Shown here: positions 1 through 5,387 of the stretch, in pieces
Layout: every line of letters begins with the position of its first letter
Numbering within the stretch: the stretch's first letter is position 1
Assembly: GCA_021778575.1 (NCBI GenBank)
Contig: JAJYCH010000109.1
Span: 1-9,762 of the forward strand
From: Planctomycetota bacterium
Lineage (GTDB): Bacteria; Planctomycetota; Planctomycetia; Isosphaerales; Isosphaeraceae
DNA length: 9,762 nucleotides
Direction: 5' to 3'
Translations under genes and position numbers: made by a program
Notes under the pieces: generated by a model
What the model was told of the DNA's origin: nothing
The model's database searches: none
What the model saw: only the letters and a program-made list of their open reading frames with translations

Positions 1-194
1 TGGATCGCAACCATCACCTCGCCGTAGTTCGCCCATTTCCTCGCCTCGGAGGGTTCGGTGGTCCAGCAGGCTCCGCCCGTCCCCGTCCGGTACAACCTCG
101 GCGAGAAAGGGGAGCGGTTGATGGCGATCGCGTACCGGGGATAGTTGGAGTTGCCGACCATGACCGGGCGAATCGTCTTCTCGGGGTCGATCAT
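1..194 (-). CDS. Unknown protein, N-terminal part, cut by window edge
   Basis: The minus-strand frame is open from an ATG at 194 to the left edge of the window (64 full codons). The visible protein begins MIDPEKTIRPVMVGNSNYPR and is mixed polar/aromatic, with no signal peptide or membrane helix in view; I do not recognise a family. The ATG overlaps the TGA stop of the ardC-like gene as ATGA, and a purine-rich AAGGAGAAG lies about 6-8 nt upstream, inside the end of ardC. This makes translational coupling and co-transcription with ardC very likely. It was found by reading the sequence, because the open frame is short and truncated by the edge. Function is unknown; a role beside ArdC in an accessory element is only inferred from position. 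Confidence 0.7.
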   Translation of the reverse strand, partial: MIDPEKTIRPVMVGNSNYPRYAIAINRSPFSPRLYRTGTGGACWTTEPSEARKWANYGEVMVAI

Positions 195-1018
195 GCTCGC
201 TTCTCCTTCTCCGCGCAGTTCAGGATGAATCCAACCGCCAACTCGGCGACCGCGAAGGCGAGGGTCAGATAGCCGATGTTCTCGCGGATCTTCTCGATCC
301 AATCCTTGAGCATGTCGTCATCGGCTCGGAAATAGCCCGGCATCGGTATACCGCAGTGATTGGTCAGGGTCGTCGCCCCGATCTCCGCGATCAATTCGCA
401 GTGGTTGTAGTCGCCTCGCCAGCGGACCCTCTGGAAGCCTGAGGCTGCCCAGTGGGTGAGTTCGTGGAACAGCACCGACCACCACCGGGCGGTGTCACCC
501 CAGACCGGATCGAGCGGCTGCATGGCGATGAGATCCCGAGAGGGGTCGGAACAGAGGAGGCAGTAACACTGCTCGGCGTTCACGACCCTCGCGCCGGTCG
601 CGTCCAAGATTCGCTGCGCCAGGTCGTAGTCGCGGAGAGTCGTCGGGGCGACCCAGGAGCGTTCCAGGCAGGCAACCGGGGCTCCACGCCGGACCTCGAC
701 CTGCTCCAAGTTGAACACTACGAGGTCGTTACCGAATTGTTCGGCTTCACCGCCGTCGATGACCGGCGTCCCCTCGCCCCGGACCACCACGCCGCCCAGA
801 TTCTCCCATTGCCCTCGGGTTGCCCAATAGCGGTTTCGATACTTTTGTCGCATCGCGCAAAGTTCGAGTAGCCAGGAGTTCACGCCTCGAATCGGCTTCC
901 CCGTCGCGGCATTGACCGGCAGCCCGCAGGTGATGCGGAGCCGGGACGAGCGGGACCAGGGCGCGATGCCTTCCTCGAACGCGGCGGCGATTCGTTCGGA
1001 TGCTTCTCTCGCCGTCAT
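191..1018 (-). CDS. ardC: ArdC-like antirestriction protein (ssDNA-binding plus zincin-like metallopeptidase)
   Basis: This 275-residue protein has the two-part ArdC layout. The N-terminal half (about 1-125) matches the ArdC ssDNA-binding domain in pattern: an amphipathic start, W21, NAATGKPIRGVN near 36-47, then YWATRGQWENLGG with a basic/glycine turn at 64-84. The C-terminal half is a zincin-like metallopeptidase with HELTH at 185-189 (H185 and H189 as metal ligands, E186 catalytic) and a downstream ELIAEIGA at 208-215 that should supply the third ligand. ArdC proteins are carried by plasmids and islands and protect incoming DNA from host restriction; the ssDNA-binding part is thought to act on transferred DNA. 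The start at 1018 is supported by AAGGA 7 nt upstream (1026-1030). The conserved 18-nt element lies 36 nt upstream, and the next gene overlaps its stop by ATGA. The family call is confident; the exact activity is not shown. Confidence 0.88.
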   Translation of the reverse strand: MTAREASERIAAAFEEGIAPWSRSSRLRITCGLPVNAATGKPIRGVNSWLLELCAMRQKYRNRYWATRGQWENLGGVVVRGEGTPVIDGGEAEQFGNDLVVFNLEQVEVRRGAPVACLERSWVAPTTLRDYDLAQRILDATGARVVNAEQCYCLLCSDPSRDLIAMQPLDPVWGDTARWWSVLFHELTHWAASGFQRVRWRGDYNHCELIAEIGATTLTNHCGIPMPGYFRADDDMLKDWIEKIRENIGYLTLAFAVAELAVGFILNCAEKEKRA

Positions 1019-1054
1019 GGCTGGTTCCTTTCGCCGAGATGATCACCGCCGAGG

Positions 1055-1072
1055 AGGGATCTTCCGGTCATT
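1055..1072 (-). promoter_or_regulatory. Conserved 18-nt element, copy 1 (upstream of ardC)
   Basis: The minus strand reads AATGACCGGAAGATCCCT, matching the shared pattern AANGACCGGANNNNCCCT at every fixed position. It ends 36 nt before the ardC ATG and points toward the gene. A promoter or operator role is inferred from position and repetition. Confidence 0.7.
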
Positions 1073-1145
1073 GCCTATCGGCGCAGTCGAATTCGTCCGG
1101 CTCGACGCCCAGACCGTCACTCTTCAACCCTCCAGTGACATGAAA

Positions 1146-1173
1146 GAGGGCGTAGCTCGATCGCCCCGCCCTC
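1146..1173 (-). terminator. Possible terminator hairpin after the 67-residue gene
   Basis: GAGGGCG and CGCCCTC form a 7-bp stem with a 14-nt loop, followed on the minus strand by TTTCAT. The stem lies just downstream of the stop at 1182. The loop is long and the T tract short, so this is a weak candidate. Confidence 0.35.
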
Positions 1174-1181
1174 GCGGCAAA

Positions 1182-1385
1182 TCATCGCGGGTAGACGATG
1201 AAGCCCAGACCGAGTTGGTCCCACCGGCATTTGACCGTCGTCTTGGAGAGGGCGTCCTGGATGTCGTCCACCGTCACCGCCGGTCCTTGATAGAAATTCC
1301 GCCCTTCGTAATGGCGGACTTCCAGCCCTGCCGCCTCCATGTCCTCGACGAACAGGCGATGCTCCGGCTTCGTGTGATCCGGCAT
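1182..1385 (-). CDS. Small protein of unknown function (67 residues)
   Basis: This small soluble protein begins MPDHTKPEHRLFVEDMEAAG and contains VRHYEGRNFYQGPAVTVDD, then CRWDQLGLGFIVYP at its C-terminus. The dense aromatic/Gly/Pro pattern looks like a folded alpha/beta domain, and I have an impression of similar small proteins beside ardC genes, but cannot name a family. I chose the ATG at 1385 because AAAGGG (1392-1397) sits 6 nt upstream. An ATG two codons further up and a pair of ATGs at 1413-1418 (78 residues) are alternatives; the latter has a GGTGAG nearby. It lies 34-67 nt after the 118-residue gene with no conserved element of its own, so the two are probably one transcript. Confidence 0.7.
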   Translation of the reverse strand: MPDHTKPEHRLFVEDMEAAGLEVRHYEGRNFYQGPAVTVDDIQDALSKTTVKCRWDQLGLGFIVYPR

Positions 1386-1452
1386 GATCATCCCTTTCAG
1401 ATGAACTCGGTACATCATCGAGGACTCACCGAGTTTTCAGTTGGATGGCTCT

Positions 1453-1809
1453 CTATTCCGCGCCCGCCAGGACGAAGTGTCCGGTCGTTCGACGCGTCTC
1501 GATCGGATCTTCGACGGCGTAATTCGGATGCCAGTAGACCCGTCCGCATCGAGTCAGCATGCCCGAGTCGTCGCGGTCAGCGTCGTCGGTCAGGATGATC
1601 GACGAGGTCAAGGCACCGACTTCCTCCGGCTTGATGTGCTCCCAACCTTCGCCCAAGTGGTAAGCGACGAGGTCGAAGAACGCGGCGTCGGTGCCGCATC
1701 GGTCCCTAATCTCGACGACTTCCGGCATGCTCTGGCGTCCCGACTCCGTCAGGGAAACTTGCAAATTTCCGTCAGGGGTCTTGGTGAAATCGACCAGTTT
1801 GATGGTCAT
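1453..1809 (-). CDS. Conserved-looking unknown protein (118 residues)
   Basis: This acidic soluble protein has no membrane segment or signal peptide. It begins MTIKLVDFTKTPDGNLQVSL and contains WEHIKPEEVGALTSSIILTD (56-75) and GRVYWHPNYAVEDPIE (89-104). This pattern resembles small hypothetical proteins I associate with ardC-bearing mobile elements, but I know no function. The start at 1809 has AAGGGA about 9 nt upstream. The conserved 18-nt element ends 42 nt before the ATG, making this gene the likely head of a short operon with the 67-residue gene downstream. It could be an accessory or regulatory factor; nothing in the sequence decides this. Confidence 0.75.
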   Translation of the reverse strand: MTIKLVDFTKTPDGNLQVSLTESGRQSMPEVVEIRDRCGTDAAFFDLVAYHLGEGWEHIKPEEVGALTSSIILTDDADRDDSGMLTRCGRVYWHPNYAVEDPIETRRTTGHFVLAGAE

Positions 1810-1851
1810 GTCTGTCGTCCCTTCGAGTGATGGTGATCGTTTCCACCTCGG

Positions 1852-1869
1852 AGGGTGTTTCCGGTCTTT
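1852..1869 (-). promoter_or_regulatory. Conserved 18-nt element, copy 2 (upstream of the 118-residue gene)
   Basis: The minus strand reads AAAGACCGGAAACACCCT, matching all 13 fixed positions. It ends 42 nt before the start at 1809 and points toward that gene. Confidence 0.7.
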
Positions 1870-1929
1870 GGACGCTGGTAGTGGAACGGGGATCAGCTTG
1901 CCTTTAGAGCCATCCCAATCCCATCTCGA

Positions 1930-2379
1930 TCACCCGCCTGCCGCTCGAATCTGCCGCTCGAAGGCGGCGACGAAGCCTTGAGCTTTGATGTTGCGGTCCC
2001 AGGTCAGGGCGAACGACTTCAGCGAGGCAATGAGCTTGAGAGCGACCATGACCTTGCCGTCCTGGACGACGACCGCCTCTTGGTAGGTCCCGGTCGAATG
2101 CTGCGTGAACGAGACCGGTCCCCACTCGCCCGCCTTCCACGAGAGCGGACCTTCCTCATCGGGGTTCACCTCGAAGACGAGGTCCGGGTCAGCCATCAGG
2201 TCGCCATTCTGCTCGAAGTAATGGGCGACCGAGACCAGGGGCATGCCTCGCGGTCCCGTGCCGACGTGTTCGATGCAGAGCCGCATGAAGCCGGACGACG
2301 GCGGCTCGATTCGGATGGCTTTCGACTGCAACGCCATCAACCCGCCGTTCAACTCGATGATCTTGGCGACGTTCTTCAT
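1930..2379 (-). CDS. DUF6908-like protein (149 residues)
   Basis: The centre of this soluble protein, SVAHYFEQNGDLMADPDLVF at 50-69, followed by GPVSFTQHSTGTYQEAV (87-103) and ALTWDRNIKAQGF (124-136), fits the DUF6908 family as I remember it: small proteins of unknown function found in plasmids and integrated elements, often near DUF932 and ArdC genes. The family call rests on memory of these motifs. The start at 2379 has AAGGGG about 8 nt upstream, and the conserved 18-nt element ends 48 nt before it. A gap of about 120 nt separates it from the 118-residue gene, which has its own element copy, so it is probably a separate transcription unit in the same direction. No catalytic motif is visible. 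Confidence 0.75.
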   Translation of the reverse strand: MKNVAKIIELNGGLMALQSKAIRIEPPSSGFMRLCIEHVGTGPRGMPLVSVAHYFEQNGDLMADPDLVFEVNPDEEGPLSWKAGEWGPVSFTQHSTGTYQEAVVVQDGKVMVALKLIASLKSFALTWDRNIKAQGFVAAFERQIRAAGG

Positions 2380-2427
2380 GACCGATCCCCTTGGAGTTCT
2401 GATTCCTTCGCTTCACCAATGCCAGCA

Positions 2428-2445
2428 AGGGGGCGTCCGGTCTTT
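2428..2445 (-). promoter_or_regulatory. Conserved 18-nt element, copy 3 (upstream of the DUF6908-like gene)
   Basis: The minus strand reads AAAGACCGGACGCCCCCT, matching all fixed positions. It ends 48 nt before the start at 2379. Repeat R1 (GATCGCC...TTTTGTGAATTG on the plus strand) lies immediately upstream. Confidence 0.7.
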
Positions 2446-2448
2446 GGA

Positions 2449-2468
2449 GATCGCCATTTTGTGAATTG
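2449..2468 (+). repeat. Dispersed repeat R1 (GATCGCCATTTTGTGAATTG)
   Basis: It shares GATCGC, a short variable spacer and ATTTTGTGA with R2, R3 and R4. R1 lies downstream of the HNH gene, while R2 and R3 lie upstream of it in the same orientation. Confidence 0.45.
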
Positions 2469-2520
2469 GGAACGCCCACGAGATCCCACTCGCTCACAAC
2501 GCCAGGTCAATTCAATCATG

Positions 2521-2548
2521 GAGCAGTTAGCGGTCCCGCTAGTTGCTC
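2521..2548. repeat. 13-bp inverted repeat with 2-nt loop
   Basis: GAGCAGTTAGCGG and CCGCTAGTTGCTC flank TC. Read as plus-strand RNA, the stem is complete with two G-U pairs; on the minus strand the same two positions mismatch. No T tract follows on either side. It lies between the HNH stop and the DUF6908-like promoter region. It could be an operator or a structured RNA segment. Confidence 0.5.
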
Positions 2549-2578
2549 GGGATCGGTCGACCTCGAAATGGGGGTCTT

Positions 2579-3094
2579 TCAAGGGACGTGTCGCCACGTC
2601 TTCCGATTGACGATCGCCATGATGTTCTGTCGGGTGACGCCATAATCCAAGGCGAGTTCGACGAAGGTCGTCCCTTCCCCCCGACGCCTACGGATCTCGC
2701 CAACCTGCTCCTCGGTCAGCTTGGAGTTGATCTGCTCCCCGACCAGCCAGGTTCCGTGTCGCAACTTGTCGTGCTCGTTCGCCAGGTAGGTGTCCCAGCG
2801 TAAGTTGGCGAGGCAGTTGTTCGTCGGGTTGCCGTCGTTATGACAACAAACCATCCCCTCGGGGCAAGGACCGACGAACGCCTCCAGGACGAGGCGGTGG
2901 ATGAAACGGTGCCGCTTCCTGACACCGTCGCTGAGATTGACGGTGAGATATTGCCGACCTTGGATCGGCTTCAGGGGTAGCCAGGTCTCCGTTAGCCTCC
3001 TGCGTCCAACTCGGCTCCAGCGGGATTGGACCTCGCCGTCCCTGCTGATCCGGTATCCGGGATAGCCTTCAATAATTCGGAAGTTCTCGTCCAT
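2579..3094 (-). CDS. NUMOD4/HNH endonuclease with C-terminal helix-turn-helix
   Basis: This 171-residue protein has three recognisable parts. Residues 4-23 form a NUMOD4 DNA-binding segment (IIEGYPGYRISRDGEVQS). Residues 64-112 form an HNH nuclease core: HRLVLEAFVG, then CHNDGNPTNNCLANLRW with H66, H85, N93 and N97, and an NEHDK tail. Residues 125-168 form a helix-turn-helix (KLTEEQVGEI, ELALDYGVTRQNI) ending in the KTW signature typical of these proteins. The family cuts DNA and includes phage and intron-borne homing endonucleases. I chose ATG 3094 because it precedes NUMOD4 directly; no clear ribosome site precedes it. The frame extends upstream to TTG 3190 through an AT-rich region that looks regulatory. 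Only a degenerate 18-nt element is visible upstream. No intron is seen, so it is probably free-standing. Confidence 0.85.
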   Translation of the reverse strand: MDENFRIIEGYPGYRISRDGEVQSRWSRVGRRRLTETWLPLKPIQGRQYLTVNLSDGVRKRHRFIHRLVLEAFVGPCPEGMVCCHNDGNPTNNCLANLRWDTYLANEHDKLRHGTWLVGEQINSKLTEEQVGEIRRRRGEGTTFVELALDYGVTRQNIMAIVNRKTWRHVP

Positions 3095-3157
3095 CGCGCA
3101 GTATGTATGGCGTGAGGGACGAATTCTCATTCGCCGAAGACCCCGAACAATGCCTTC

Positions 3158-3187
3158 GATCGCCCATATTTTGTGTACATTTGGAAT
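3158..3187 (+). repeat. Dispersed repeat R2 upstream of the HNH gene
   Basis: It reads GATCGCCCATATTTTGTGTA and continues ATTTGGAAT. It aligns with R1 (GATCGCC, TTTGTG, TTGG, GAA) with small insertions. It lies about 64 nt upstream of the HNH start and may hold that gene's promoter. Confidence 0.4.
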
Positions 3188-3200
3188 CAACCAACCAAAC

Positions 3201-3221
3201 GATCGCTATTTTGTGAACTTG
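3201..3221 (+). repeat. Dispersed repeat R3 in the divergent intergenic region
   Basis: It reads GATCGCTATTTTGTGAACTT, sharing GATCGC and ATTTTGTGAA with R1. It sits 43 nt from R2 in an AT-rich stretch between the minus-strand and plus-strand gene blocks. Confidence 0.4.
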
Positions 3222-3331
3222 TTCGATCAAGAATTGATAAATGCTAATACTTCACAGAATGAGTTCAGTCCCGCCCACAAGCAGTTGATGACCAATCCTG
3301 AAGTCTCCGGGTGAACTCGGAAGGGTGTAAG

Positions 3332-3349
3332 AAAGACCGGAAGAACCCT
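3332..3349 (+). promoter_or_regulatory. Conserved 18-nt element, copy 4 (upstream of the 144-residue gene)
   Basis: It reads AAAGACCGGAAGAACCCT, matching all fixed positions. It ends 58 nt before the ATG at 3408. A short GCGGG/CCCGC hairpin (3365-3383) lies between the element and the gene. Confidence 0.7.
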
Positions 3350-3407
3350 CTCGGGTAGATCGGGGCGGGTCGAGTGAGCCCGCTCCAAAATCCTGGGAGG
3401 TGTCGAC

Positions 3408-3842
3408 ATGTTGGACTGGACGATCGAACACGAGCGATTCAACCGGGTCGCCTATCGCCGGACCCTGGAAGCGGCGAAAGCGGCTTTCAAGGGGTGGCAC
3501 GAGCGGAAGCGAGCGGACGCCATCGGCGAGATGATGCTCAAGATGTGGGACCAGTGGTCTCGGCTGCTCAAGCGAGGGAAAGATCCCGAACGGATGCTTG
3601 GGACTCTGATCAAGTGGGCAATCTTGTGGGTCCGGTATGATCGCAAGGTCGCCGGTCGGGCGCAGAGCTACGACGTGTTCGACTACAGGGCAAAAATGAA
3701 CCGGCAAGACCTCGATAGCCAGGGACGCCCCCACCCGACCGAGCGGGGCGACCGGGGGAACCACTGGATCGACTGGCGGGGCGTGAAATTGGACGACGAC
3801 CCCGCGCTCTGGGCGGAAGCCAAGGACTCATTGGGATTGTGA
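3408..3842 (+). CDS. Unknown 144-residue protein, possibly sigma region-2-like
   Basis: This basic, helical, soluble protein has no signal peptide. Residues about 10-85 run through RVAYRRTLEAAKAAF, then EMMLKMWDQWSRLLKRGKDP and LIKWAILWVRYDRKVAGR. The order of helices, the paired tryptophans and the final Arg/Lys-rich helix recall region 2 of ECF sigma factors and a set of planctomycete sigma-like hypothetical proteins. No region-4 helix-turn-helix follows; instead there is DVFDYRAKMNRQDL and an acidic, Trp-containing tail. The sigma resemblance is inference and may be wrong. The start is firm: GGGAGGTG lies about 5-6 nt before ATG 3408. The gene has a conserved 18-nt element upstream and a rho-independent terminator directly after it, so it is a monocistronic unit. 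Confidence 0.75.
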   Translation: MLDWTIEHERFNRVAYRRTLEAAKAAFKGWHERKRADAIGEMMLKMWDQWSRLLKRGKDPERMLGTLIKWAILWVRYDRKVAGRAQSYDVFDYRAKMNRQDLDSQGRPHPTERGDRGNHWIDWRGVKLDDDPALWAEAKDSLGL

Positions 3843-3850
3843 GCCAACGA

Positions 3851-3883
3851 GGCGGGCAAACGAGCCCGCCTTCGACATTTTTT
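3851..3883 (+). terminator. Rho-independent terminator after the 144-residue gene
   Basis: GGCGGGC and GCCCGCC form a perfect 7-bp stem with a 6-nt loop, followed after 7 nt by six T residues (3878-3883). It starts 8 nt after the stop codon. The next conserved 18-nt element starts 9 nt after the T run. Confidence 0.8.
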
Positions 3884-3891
3884 CTCGTCCC

Positions 3892-3909
3892 AATGACCGG
3901 ACGAACCCT
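3892..3909 (+). promoter_or_regulatory. Conserved 18-nt element, copy 5 (upstream of the DUF932 gene)
   Basis: It reads AATGACCGGACGAACCCT, matching all fixed positions. It lies directly after a terminator and 68 nt before the chosen start at 3978, as expected for a new transcription start. Confidence 0.72.
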
Positions 3910-3977
3910 CCGATTGCGAGCCGGTGAGAACGCCCCGGAAGTCGCGGCGAGACCGGCAAGAACCGGAGTGAATGACC

Positions 3978-5162
3978 ATGACCAACCTGTATTCCGCGCA
4001 CAACCAATGGATCAATCGCCCCGCCGACGAGCGTTTCTGGGGACTTGACGACCTGCTCGCCCATTCGAGGGCGGAACGTCAGGCGTCCCACGAGTCCCGC
4101 ACCGCGATCAAAGACCTACGGGCGGAAGCGGTTCCCATCGCCGGTTACGACTCCCTCGACCTTCGGCTCGTTGCGGGCGACGGTCACGCCCTTGGCTTGA
4201 CTCACTGGTCGTTCGGACAACTCTGCGCGGCGTCGGACGCCCCTGCGAGCTACCTACGCAGGCTCCCCGCCGAACTGGCGGCGATCAACATCAACCACGG
4301 ACTCCGCCGGATGGGGAGTGAGACGAGCTTCCAATTCCTCAACAACGTCGAAGCCGGTCGAGTCCGCAGCATCACCAGGGACTACGCCCGGTTCTGGAAC
4401 GACGATTTGATCTCGGCTCTCGCTCCTGCCCTCGATCTCGGCTGGCGAGTCCCACCCGCTCGACCAGCGGTCGACGACCCCCGCGCCCGACCTGCCACCG
4501 AGTCGGACATTCTGCCGAACCAGGGGACTTTCGGGCTCTCGGTCAAGCTCGGCGACATGATCGCCCCGGCTGGCGTCTACGCGGGCGACCGTGACTTGTT
4601 CGTCTTCCTGGTCCACCCCGACCGGGTGATCGACGACGGCAACAAAGGTCTGATGCGAGGGGTCTTCCTCTGGAACAGCGAGGTCGGCGCGGGTTCGTTC
4701 AAGGTCCGCACGTTCTACCTCGAAAACGTCTGCGGCAACCATATCGTTTGGGGCGCGAGCAATATCCGGGAGGTCAAAGTCCGGCATCGCGGCGACCGCA
4801 TCCTGACCGCCGACCGCGAGATGGTGACGCAGCTTCGCGAGTATGCCGACGCCCCCGCAGGCATCGAGGAAGGGATGATCCGCCGGGCTCGGCTCCATTC
4901 TCTCGGCGACAACCGCGAGAAGGCGGTCGAGCGGGTCGGGAGCATCAGGTCTTTGGGGCTGACCCGCAGGGAGATTGAAGGGGCTTACGACTCTGCCATC
5001 CAGTGGCAATCGGTGGCGAAATGCTCGCCGACAACGGGTTGGGGATTCGTCCACGGGCTGACCCGGCTCTCTCAGGGTGAGCCGAACGCCGACCAGCGAA
5101 ATCGGATGGACCGGGCGGGCGGAAAGGTGCTCGCCCTCGCGGCGGGCGGCAGAGGTTATTGA
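3978..5162 (+). CDS. DUF932 family protein (394 residues)
   Basis: The sequence carries the hallmark stretches of DUF932 (phage/plasmid-like protein family): RSITRDYARFWNDDLISAL (130-148), YAGDRDLFVFLVHPDRVIDD (201-220), then GVFLWNSEVGAGSFKVRTFY (228-247) and VCGNHIVWGASNIREVKVRH (251-270). Length fits the family (about 300-400). DUF932 proteins occur in phages, plasmids and integrated elements; their biochemical role is not established to my knowledge. The N-terminal 50 residues are polar and less typical. I prefer ATG 3978 over ATG 3972, because GGAGTG at 3965-3970 is 7 nt from the former and only 1 nt from the latter. It is a single-gene unit with a conserved 18-nt element upstream and a strong terminator 65 nt downstream. 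Confidence 0.88.
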   Translation: MTNLYSAHNQWINRPADERFWGLDDLLAHSRAERQASHESRTAIKDLRAEAVPIAGYDSLDLRLVAGDGHALGLTHWSFGQLCAASDAPASYLRRLPAELAAININHGLRRMGSETSFQFLNNVEAGRVRSITRDYARFWNDDLISALAPALDLGWRVPPARPAVDDPRARPATESDILPNQGTFGLSVKLGDMIAPAGVYAGDRDLFVFLVHPDRVIDDGNKGLMRGVFLWNSEVGAGSFKVRTFYLENVCGNHIVWGASNIREVKVRHRGDRILTADREMVTQLREYADAPAGIEEGMIRRARLHSLGDNREKAVERVGSIRSLGLTRREIEGAYDSAIQWQSVAKCSPTTGWGFVHGLTRLSQGEPNADQRNRMDRAGGKVLALAAGGRGY

Positions 5163-5226
5163 CCTCCCGAGAATCAGGACGAGTGGTCAAGATCGGCTCT
5201 CTTCGCTGACTTCCCAGCAATGACCT

Positions 5227-5265
5227 CCGCATGCCTGGAGTCGAGCCAGGCGTGCGGCATTTTTT
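5227..5265 (+). terminator. Strong rho-independent terminator after the DUF932 gene
   Basis: CCGCATGCCTGG and CCAGGCGTGCGG form a 12-bp stem with one mismatch and a 7-nt loop, followed by CA and six T residues. The tail CATTTTTTCT is the same as that of the terminator at 3851-3883. Confidence 0.88.
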
Positions 5266-5278
5266 CTATCCGATCTCC

Positions 5279-5296
5279 AATGACCGGACTAGCCCT
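5279..5296 (+). promoter_or_regulatory. Conserved 18-nt element, copy 6 (no gene downstream)
   Basis: It reads AATGACCGGACTAGCCCT, matching all fixed positions. It lies 13 nt after the T run of the DUF932 terminator. No coding frame starts before the next copy 73 nt on. Confidence 0.68.
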
Positions 5297-5369
5297 GGTT
5301 GGAAGTTGAGTCGAGAAGCCCCTTGCCCTAAAGTCGATGTGAGAGGTCTTGAGCTTTTGCCGAGGAACC

Positions 5370-5387
5370 AACGACCGGACGAGCCCT
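5370..5387 (+). promoter_or_regulatory. Conserved 18-nt element, copy 7 (no recognised gene downstream)
   Basis: It reads AACGACCGGACGAGCCCT, matching all fixed positions. Only a 15-codon frame at 5393-5440 follows, without a ribosome site. Confidence 0.68.

Noticed and set aside
157..178. ATGACCGGGCGAATCGTC, similar to the 18-nt element
   Set aside because: It lies inside the coding part of the edge gene, has three mismatches at fixed positions and faces away from the gene.
758..779. ATGACCGGCGTCCCCTC in ardC, similar to the 18-nt element
   Set aside because: It breaks the fixed core and spacing and is explained by ardC codons.
452..871. Plus-strand open frame of 139 codons inside ardC
   Set aside because: It is antisense to a gene with clear ArdC motifs, has no recognisable domain, and is typical of shadow frames in GC-rich DNA.
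3095..3190. Upstream extension of the HNH protein to TTG 3190
   Set aside because: The extra 32 residues resemble no domain, the region is AT-rich and contains repeat R2, and NUMOD4 begins right after ATG 3094.
4254..5054. Minus-strand open frame of 266 codons within the DUF932 gene
   Set aside because: It lies opposite a well-supported DUF932 gene, has low-complexity composition and no family signature.
1055..5387. CRISPR array or integron attC array as explanation for the repeated 18-nt element
   Set aside because: Spacing is irregular, copies occur on both strands matching gene direction, and there are no uniform spacers, cas genes or attC-like inverted arms.
1055..5387. Sigma-54 promoter as explanation for the 18-nt element
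   Set aside because: It lacks the TGGC...TTGC pair with GG/GC dinucleotides 10 bp apart.
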